This document shows, in pieces, positions 1-4,218 of a stretch of 7,490 nt of DNA; the first letter of the stretch is position 1, and every line of letters begins with the position of its first letter. The notes below the pieces were generated by a model that saw nothing but the letters and a program-made list of their open reading frames with translations, searched no databases and was not told where the DNA came from. The position numbers and the translations under genes were made by a program. Source of the stretch: Capsulimonas sp. (GTDB taxonomy: Bacteria; Armatimonadota; Armatimonadia; Armatimonadales; Capsulimonadaceae); the NCBI GenBank assembly GCA_025963815.1, contig JAOQAA010000011.1:1-7490 (forward strand), in the 5' to 3' direction.

Positions 1-533
1 AAGATCGTCCCAGCGTCGTTTGCGCCGCCAAGGTCCGTGGCGCCGTAAAGGAGGTGGTCGTAAGGATTGAGATATAGTCCCGAGATGGGATCGCGTGGAC
101 CTTGCGCCGCAAATTTGAAGCTATACACCATGGTGACTTCATCGCGGGCGCTGATGCGGTAGATAGCGCCTTGACCGTACAATCCGGCTTTTTTTGTGGT
201 CCCGTAAACGGCGTGGTCTGGACCGATCGCGAGCGCCCCGGTGGGGGTGACGCCCATGGGATCCTCATCTTCAAAGTTATGGATTGTCTTATAAACGCCG
301 TTGGGAGTGATTTTGAAGACCGTTCCACCGCCTGCCCCGCCTCCAAACCTCGTGGCGCCATAAATCGAGCCGTCCGGGGCCTGCGTCATCCGGGTCGAAG
401 GAAACGTGCCGTCGGCGGTTGTGCGAAAGTCATGGATGACATTCACGGTCTGTCCGTGCGCCGCCGCGCCTGCGCAAAGCACAAGCAGCGCCGGCGCTGC
501 AAATTTGAAGGCTTGAGAACGTGACAGGGGCAT
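1..533 (-). CDS. Secreted GloVer tandem-repeat protein, 3' end outside the window
   Basis: The minus strand is open from an ATG at 533-531 to the left edge (about 177 codons, no stop), so the gene is cut by the window. The product begins with a short basic stretch and a hydrophobic Ala/Leu segment ending near residue 28 (AAAHGQ), a typical signal peptide, so it is probably exported. The mature part is built of repeats of about 40-50 residues around the cores IYGATRFGGG..GTVFKI, VYGTTKKAG..GAIYRI and LYGATDLGGANDAGTIF. This L/IYGxTxxGGxxxxGxxF pattern is that of the GloVer choice-of-anchor tandem-repeat proteins. These are exported beta-rich repeat proteins of unknown function, often with a C-terminal surface or sorting anchor, which would lie outside this window. 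A weak Shine-Dalgarno (AGAAAG) lies about 9 nt before the ATG. A strong promoter lies upstream at 566-594. The family call rests on the repeat pattern alone. Confidence 0.85.
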   Translation of the reverse strand, partial: MPLSRSQAFKFAAPALLVLCAGAAAHGQTVNVIHDFRTTADGTFPSTRMTQAPDGSIYGATRFGGGAGGGTVFKITPNGVYKTIHNFEDEDPMGVTPTGALAIGPDHAVYGTTKKAGLYGQGAIYRISARDEVTMVYSFKFAAQGPRDPISGLYLNPYDHLLYGATDLGGANDAGTI

Positions 534-565
534 AGAAGATGTCTTTCTACCGCAATTGTTACTTC

Positions 566-594
566 GTTTTACTATGAATACTGTAACTTGTCAA
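566..594 (-). promoter_or_regulatory. Sigma-70-type promoter of the GloVer gene
   Basis: On the minus strand a perfect TTGACA (594-589) is followed, after exactly 17 nt, by TAAAAC (571-566, four of six matches to TATAAT). The surrounding 534-646 spacer is much richer in A and T than the rest of the window. Transcription would start near 559, leaving a leader of about 25 nt before the ATG at 533. The stop of the out-of-frame small membrane ORF (TGA at 593-591) falls inside this -35 box, which supports ending that gene earlier, at 647. Confidence 0.6.
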
Positions 595-646
595 ATACAA
601 ATTACCATCAAAATAGTCTGTAACCGACTTCTCTCTGACGATTTCA

Positions 647-881
647 TTACATCGAACTGTCGTTCTCGGCCGCATGAATCATGGCCACGATGAATCCCAT
701 AATGCTGGCGATAATCCACATGCATGACGCCCGCGAAAATCGCCGTCCAAAACAGCATATCGTGTACATCAATATCTTTTGGGCTGCTGGGAGTGACGAA
801 GCTGTATAGGAAGAGTTCTCCAACGGAAAAACTGAACAGCGCGCCGATCAGGAAACGCTGCCAAGGGGTAATGTTCATCAT
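647..881 (-). pseudogene. Small two- or three-helix membrane protein, frameshifted
   Basis: I do not recognise the family. Translation from ATG 881 gives a membrane-type sequence: a first helix (WQRFLIGALFSFSVGELFLY) then a loop TPSSPKDIDVHDM and the start of a second hydrophobic stretch, LFWTAIFAGVM. After residue 53 the frame turns into a His/Arg-rich sequence without membrane character and continues to a stop at 591. A different frame, from ATG 721-719 to TAA 649-647, reads MWIIASIMGFIVAMIHAAEN followed by DSSM, a natural hydrophobic continuation with a polar tail. The break lies at CATGCATG (719-726). Removing one CATG copy would join the frames as FAGVMWIIASIMGF, so a 4-bp tandem duplication is the simplest cause. 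The undisrupted product would be about 76 residues. The gene starts 3 nt after the stop of the upstream frame (885-887), suggesting an old two-gene operon. A function cannot be assigned. Confidence 0.55.
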
Positions 882-884
882 TTC

Positions 885-1148
885 TCACATCGTGTCGCCT
901 GCGCATTTGCTGCCCGGCGTGGAAGCCGTTTTCGGTTGTGGGCGGTAGAACCATTGCCAGAAAAGTGAGGCAATCAAGGCGCCGATCGTGTAGCATAGGA
1001 CATCGCTTGGGTCGCCGGTGGCGTGCACACGCCCCAAATGCATCTGCGGCAGACGAATTTCAAAGAGGTACGACCAGCAGAAAAGTGGGATCAGTATTTC
1101 GGCCAGTGTTGGCGGGGCGTCGTGGGATCGCAGCCGGAGCCGGCGCAT
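885..1148 (-). CDS. VanZ-like membrane protein C-terminus, probably 5'-truncated remnant
   Basis: The frame is open from about 1325 to TGA 887-885, but only the part after about 1150 looks like protein; the first internal ATG (1148-1146) gives 87 residues. Two hydrophobic segments are visible: residues 14-31 (LAEILIPLFCWSYLFEI) and 49-68 (DVLCYTIGALIASLFWQWFY). Between them lies IRLPQMHLGRVHATGDPSD. The order E-x-x-LP, a short loop with DPxDV, then YxxGAxxA and a helix is the C-terminal signature of VanZ-like and related small integral membrane proteins. In complete members several more helices precede this part. Here the upstream sequence is occupied by a CapA-like fragment on the opposite strand, so the gene was probably truncated. 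It is 3 nt upstream of the frameshifted small membrane gene, consistent with a former operon. It could instead be a short functional gene; the family call is tentative. Confidence 0.45.
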   Translation of the reverse strand: MRRLRLRSHDAPPTLAEILIPLFCWSYLFEIRLPQMHLGRVHATGDPSDVLCYTIGALIASLFWQWFYRPQPKTASTPGSKCAGDTM

Positions 1149-1197
1149 GCCGTGGCGTGTGGGACTCGCGCGCCTCAGAAACATCGCCGGGACGGGC

Positions 1198-1311
1198 TTG
1201 ATTTCGCAGATTCGATCCTTGAGCGAGGCTGGCGAAATCGTGTTTGTTTCGCTGCACTGGGGCAATGAGTATTCAGCGGCGCCGAGCGTGGGGCAAGTAC
1301 AGATCGCGCGC
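1198..1311 (+). pseudogene. Internal fragment of a CapA-family (PGA_cap) protein
   Basis: Frame 1 encodes SQIRSLSEAGEIVFVSLHWG followed by NEYSAAPSVGQVQIAR. A regularly spaced 'xIRxLxEAG-x-VxVSLHWGxEYxxxPSxxQxxIA' block is diagnostic of CapA/PgsA-type proteins of the metallophosphatase fold (capsule or poly-gamma-glutamate synthesis family), where the His-Trp-Gly sits in a conserved active-site strand. A complete CapA protein is about 350-400 residues. Only about 38 are present here, without the N-terminal GD motifs or the later GHxPH motif. The left end runs into sequence that is antisense to the VanZ-like frame. The right end runs directly, in frame, into a DUF3160-like tail. There is no convincing start codon or ribosome site. 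I treat it as a relic; the boundaries are approximate (within about 10 bp). Confidence 0.6.
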
Positions 1312-1470
1312 GGCGCCGTGTTCACCTACTACGAGTTCACGCATCACGCCGAAGATCGCCTGACCGACGAAAAATGGCGCGCCCTACTGGACACGCCACA
1401 AGCTCCCAAGACGCCCGCGTGGACCAAGAGCTTCATCTCGCACATCGACAAAGAACAGTACGGGCAGTAG
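1309..1470 (+). pseudogene. C-terminal tail of a DUF3160 protein
   Basis: After the CapA-like block the same frame continues as RGAVFTYYEFTHHAEDRLTD, EKWRALLDTPQAPKTPAWTK and SFISHIDKEQYGQ, ending at TAG 1468-1470. The sequence 'GxVFxYYEF...DRLTDEKWRxLL...PxWTxSF' closely resembles the end of DUF3160 proteins, a family of large (roughly 700-800 residues) secreted proteins of unknown function. Only about the last 53 residues remain. The gene is fused at its 5' side to the CapA-like fragment around the GC-rich stretch GCGCGCGGCGCC (1306-1317) and converges on the beta-helix gene, whose stop lies 9 bp downstream. No terminator is visible between them. The family name comes from memory of the motif, so confidence is moderate. 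Confidence 0.55.
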
Positions 1471-1479
1471 GGGGCGCAG

Positions 1480-3828
1480 TTACGGCGCGCCCACGATCCG
1501 CCACCCGGCGCCGAGCGCCGGGGTGATCCGCGTTTCCGTGAGCCGCGCCGGGCCGTTCATTCGCCAGATCATGCCGGTCCGGGTGGCGGCGCTAAACAGG
1601 GCGAGGTCGGGAGCGCCGTCGCCGTCCCAGTCGCGGACGCCGGCGAGGGCGAAGTCTGTCGGCAGGGCGGGCGTGAGATTGGCGTCGCCCGTTTTTGTCA
1701 CGCCGTTCATGTACCAGAGGGCGGCGAGATGTGTCGTGGGGTTTTCCAGCAGCAGGTCGGGTCGGCCGTCGCGGTTGAAATCGCCCGTTCCGGCGATCCG
1801 ACTGCCTGTCGGCAGTGTGGTTGTGAAGGCCGCGCCGCCCAGGCGATTGGCGCCGTTCATGTACCAGACTCCGCCCTGATGAGACGCGCTGTTCTCCAGG
1901 ATCAAGTCTAAATGACCGTCGCCGTTGACATCCCCATCGGCCACGATCTTCCAGCCTCCCGTCATCGGCGTCGCCACAATCGCCTCACTGACCCGCGTCA
2001 TTCCGCTCATGAACCAGAGGCGCACGGCGTGCGTGGCGGCGTTCTCCAGCGCCAGATCTGGTTTCCCGTCGTTATTGAAGTCGCCGGTGGCGGCGATTCG
2101 AAAGCCGTCGGGCAGGGGAGCCGCGCAGAACGCGCCGCCGGTCCAGGCTGCGCCGTTTAAGAACCATGCGCCGAAGGATCGCGCTGCGGGGTTCACCAGG
2201 ACAAGATCCGACTTGCCGTCGCCGTTGAAGTCGGCGGGCGCCGTCGTCAGCGCTCCGGGAGGGCTGAGCGGCAAGCGCGCTCGCCCGGAGATATCCCGTC
2301 CAACGAAGTTCGACAGGTTGCCAAACGGCGCGAGCGGGCGAGCCTGACGGTCGTTCCCGGCGAAGTCCGGCACGGGGTAGGTGATCGCGCGAAAGATGTT
2401 GCCGCCTAAAGCGGGCCGGAAGTCGCCGCGCGCCGGGTTGACGAATTGCGGCTGCACGGTGTTGATCGTGTTCTGTCCGCGCAGCAGCGTTTCATTGCAC
2501 GTCGGATTGGAGGGGCGGCACCCCGTCGTATCGTCGATGCCCAGTTCCAGATCGACCGGGCCGTTCCAAAAGATGTTGCCCTTGATGCGCAGGTTGTCGT
2601 CGGAGAGAACCGGACCGGGGATATTGGCGCCAGCCGGCGGCGTCTGCGGCCCAAAGAACACGAAGTGCCCATACATCGTGCGCGTCCCCGGCGGATTGTA
2701 GAAGATGTTGTTGTAGATATAGACGTTTCGGTTCGGGATACACTCCGCGCCGTCGTCGATCACAGTCTGCCCCCAGCCCCCGGCCAGATGCAGCAGTCGG
2801 CAGATCTCCAGATCGCCCTCGCACACCCGTCCGCCGGGCGAGCACAAGATCAGACCCGAGCCGTACACCTGATCCAGACCTACTCGGTAAAACGTATTCT
2901 GCGCGAACAGCACGTTATAAGCCCCGCGCGCCGCGATCCCCGCGTTCTGAATATCGTGCACGACGTTGTTGACGAACTTGCTGTCGTACACTTCATAGTG
3001 CAGCCACGGCGAGACCATGAACCCGAAGGTCGTTCCCTGTCCCGCCACGAGCCCGCACTGGGCCGAGTTGTAGACCTCGTTCCCCTCGATGCGCAGATAC
3101 GCCGAGCCGCCCTTCACCATCAGGCAGTCGTTGTCCGTATCGTGGATCTTGTTGTTGAGGACATGCCCGTACTGCACGGCGACATAATCCAGCCCCATCC
3201 AGAAGGCGTTGCTGATGTCGCAGTCCTCCACGTACATGTACTGCACCTGGTTGACCTTGAGTGTCTCCTGCGGCTGCCGCACCGTCCCGTCGAACCCATT
3301 CAGCGTGCAGCCCTTGAGCAGCATATGATCGCAGTAGGAATAGTGAACGATATTCGCGCCGCCTCCGTAGCCAGGATCGGTCACGAAGTCCAGATTGATC
3401 AGATAGAGATATGAAGAGTGGTCGAATTGCAGATAAGCATGAAGCCGCGCCGTATGCTTCCCATCCGCCGCCTGAATGACCACCGGATGCGCGAAGCTTC
3501 CTTGGCGAAGCTCAAACCAGTTCCCCGACGGCATCGCGCTTTCCTGGTAATCCCCCGGCGTCAGCAGAATCCGATACGCCTTCGTCAGCGCCGTCTCCCT
3601 CGGGACCTTCCACCAAGCCGCCTCCACCGTCCGAACCGCCGCTCCCCGCGTCGCGCCCGTGTTCGCGTCATTCCCACTGACTGGATTGACCCAAATATCC
3701 GTATACGCCGGCGCGCCCTGGTTATAGTAACCCGGCCTCATGTCCTGCGCCTGAGCGCCTATGACTAACACGAATAATAGAAACGCCGACGCGCCCCAGC
3801 GCGCGATCCCTTGGATGCAACAGTTCAT
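1480..3828 (-). CDS. Secreted right-handed beta-helix protein with five VCBS/FG-GAP repeats
   Basis: This 782-residue exported protein has a signal peptide at residues 1-28 (hydrophobic ASAFLLFVLVIGAQA, cleavage near AQA-QD). A DUF1565-like entry segment, DIWVNPVSGNDANTG, follows near residue 45. Residues about 110-480 form a right-handed parallel beta-helix with Asn/Gly-rich coils such as YVEDCDISNAF, NKIHDTDNDCLMVKGG, IEGNEVYNSAQCG, FVNNVVHDIQNAG and YIYNNIFYNP. This is the fold of pectate-lyase-like and alginate-epimerase-like polysaccharide-active enzymes, though no catalytic set can be assigned. Residues 533-782 are five repeats, each opening with a calcium loop (DFNGDGKSDL, DFNNDGKPDL, DVNGDGHLDL, DFNRDGRPDL, DWDGDGAPDL) and containing a W-x-M/L-N/S-G core; the first Asp falls at 533, 583, 633, 683 and 733. 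The start is supported by GGGGAG 9 nt before the ATG. The likely role is binding or degrading an extracellular polysaccharide; substrate unknown. Ten or more cysteines in the helix part could form disulfides. Confidence 0.88.
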   Translation of the reverse strand: MNCCIQGIARWGASAFLLFVLVIGAQAQDMRPGYYNQGAPAYTDIWVNPVSGNDANTGATRGAAVRTVEAAWWKVPRETALTKAYRILLTPGDYQESAMPSGNWFELRQGSFAHPVVIQAADGKHTARLHAYLQFDHSSYLYLINLDFVTDPGYGGGANIVHYSYCDHMLLKGCTLNGFDGTVRQPQETLKVNQVQYMYVEDCDISNAFWMGLDYVAVQYGHVLNNKIHDTDNDCLMVKGGSAYLRIEGNEVYNSAQCGLVAGQGTTFGFMVSPWLHYEVYDSKFVNNVVHDIQNAGIAARGAYNVLFAQNTFYRVGLDQVYGSGLILCSPGGRVCEGDLEICRLLHLAGGWGQTVIDDGAECIPNRNVYIYNNIFYNPPGTRTMYGHFVFFGPQTPPAGANIPGPVLSDDNLRIKGNIFWNGPVDLELGIDDTTGCRPSNPTCNETLLRGQNTINTVQPQFVNPARGDFRPALGGNIFRAITYPVPDFAGNDRQARPLAPFGNLSNFVGRDISGRARLPLSPPGALTTAPADFNGDGKSDLVLVNPAARSFGAWFLNGAAWTGGAFCAAPLPDGFRIAATGDFNNDGKPDLALENAATHAVRLWFMSGMTRVSEAIVATPMTGGWKIVADGDVNGDGHLDLILENSASHQGGVWYMNGANRLGGAAFTTTLPTGSRIAGTGDFNRDGRPDLLLENPTTHLAALWYMNGVTKTGDANLTPALPTDFALAGVRDWDGDGAPDLALFSAATRTGMIWRMNGPARLTETRITPALGAGWRIVGAP
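1483..2232 (-). repeat. Five tandem 150-bp coding repeats (VCBS/FG-GAP units)
   Basis: The 3' third of the beta-helix gene is five in-frame units of exactly 150 bp, starting at the first Asp codon of each calcium loop: 2232, 2082, 1932, 1782 and 1632. The last unit ends on the final sense codon. Between units the DxNxDGxxDL loop and the WYMNG core are conserved, and at DNA level the block gccgttcatgtaccaga occurs in at least two units. No unit has gained or lost a codon. Confidence 0.8.
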
Positions 3829-3835
3829 ATCCTAA

Positions 3836-3843
3836 CTCTCCCC
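3836..3843 (-). promoter_or_regulatory. Ribosome binding site of the beta-helix gene
   Basis: The minus strand reads GGGGAGAG here, with GGGGAG 9 nt before the ATG at 3828-3826. A second AGGA lies only 2 nt from the ATG, too close to be used. This supports the chosen start, which also puts the signal peptide at the N-terminus. Confidence 0.6.
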
Positions 3844-4044
3844 ACGCCGTAAATCTGGCTTTGGCGCCACGGCTGTATATTGGGATTGTCGGAGGGTGAG
3901 GAGAGTAGTGTTACCGTGTTAGTACGAGATTGCAATCATTTTGGAGCAATGGGTTAATCCAGATGGCTCTCGGCGGCGCCCCCGAGTCTCATCGCAAGGT
4001 TTTTCGCCCCCGTCAAACTCATAAATATTAGTTGACATCTGTTA

Positions 4045-4074
4045 TTGACTCGCATTCGACATTTGTGGTAGAAG
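4045..4074 (+). promoter_or_regulatory. Candidate sigma-70-type promoter for the histidine kinase
   Basis: TTGACT (4045-4050) is followed after 18 nt by TAGAAG (4069-4074), with a TG one base upstream of the -10, as in extended -10 promoters. The -10 match is only four of six. A perfect TTGACA sits 13 bp further upstream (4032-4037) but has no good partner -10. If used, the leader would be about 135 nt and would include the three hairpins described here. Confidence 0.35.
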
Positions 4075-4175
4075 TCACAAGAATCCCGGTGTTTGCCTGG
4101 ACTACCCCCTACACTGCATCCGTACGGTTTGACCGGCCAGTATCGCCGGCGTTGGCTTGATCATCGCGCGTATGT

Positions 4176-4194
4176 GCGTCAGTAAATCTGACGC
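4176..4194 (+). promoter_or_regulatory. Perfect 7-bp inverted repeat in the kinase leader
   Basis: GCGTCAG (4176-4182), TAAAT loop, CTGACGC (4188-4194): seven perfect pairs around a 5-nt loop, 24 nt before the kinase start codon. It lacks a following T-run, so it is not an intrinsic terminator. It could be a leader hairpin or a dimeric operator of 19 bp. A weaker stem, CCGGC/GCCGG with a 7-nt loop, lies upstream at 4133-4149. Confidence 0.45.
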
Positions 4195-4200
4195 TGGCGA

Positions 4201-4215
4201 AGAACGGAGCGTTCT
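4201..4215 (+). promoter_or_regulatory. Hairpin enclosing the kinase Shine-Dalgarno
   Basis: AGAACG (4201-4206) and CGTTCT (4210-4215) pair perfectly around GAG (4207-4209). The Shine-Dalgarno GGAG is 4206-4209, 9 nt before the ATG at 4219, so its bases form the loop and the closing pair. The element decides the start site and could lower or tune translation if folded; a 3-nt loop on a 6-bp stem is only moderately stable. Confidence 0.45.
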
Positions 4216-4218
4216 AAT

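Larger units (their letters stand above)
3844..4218. other. Divergent intergenic region between beta-helix gene and kinase gene
   Basis: No gene is visible on either strand. The region must hold the promoters of two divergent genes. It contains a candidate promoter toward the kinase (4045-4074), preceded by a TTGACA at 4032-4037, and several small inverted repeats listed separately. An 18-bp motif, GTAAATCTG-N4-TGGCG, occurs at 3849-3866 and again at 4182-4199. I found no convincing promoter for the minus-strand gene; TATACA occurs upstream of it but lacks a good -35 at the right distance. A short GC-rich inverted repeat (CTCGG 3969-3973, CCGAG 3982-3986) has no T-run and is not a convincing terminator. 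Confidence 0.6.

Noticed and set aside
105..510. Near-identical 15-bp copies of GCAAATTTGAAG with flanking GC at about 107 and 496
   Set aside because: Both encode a Phe-Lys-Phe-Ala-Ala peptide within the GloVer gene, one in the signal peptide and one in a repeat; most likely coincidence, with no array structure.
102..524. A 140-codon plus-strand open frame at the left end
   Set aside because: It is antisense to the GloVer-repeat gene, whose repeats and signal peptide are recognisable on the minus strand, where a promoter also fits.
1018..1197. 5' extension of the CapA/DUF3160 frame back to a GTG at 1018
   Set aside because: This part is antisense to the VanZ-like membrane frame and shows no CapA similarity; only the sequence from about 1198 looks coding on the plus strand.
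2446..3414. A 322-codon open frame on the plus strand inside the beta-helix gene
   Set aside because: It is antisense to a clear signal-peptide/beta-helix/VCBS protein; the His/Val/Arg-rich translation has no fold signature.
3961..3990. GC-rich inverted repeat CTCGG...CCGAG as a possible terminator
   Set aside because: The stem is only 5 bp with an 8-nt loop, no T-run follows it directly, and it lies between divergent genes where no terminator is needed.
4032..4060. Promoter based on the perfect TTGACA at 4032-4037
   Set aside because: At 17 nt spacing the -10 would be TTCGAC, a poor match; the neighbouring TTGACT with TAGAAG is a better though still weak candidate.
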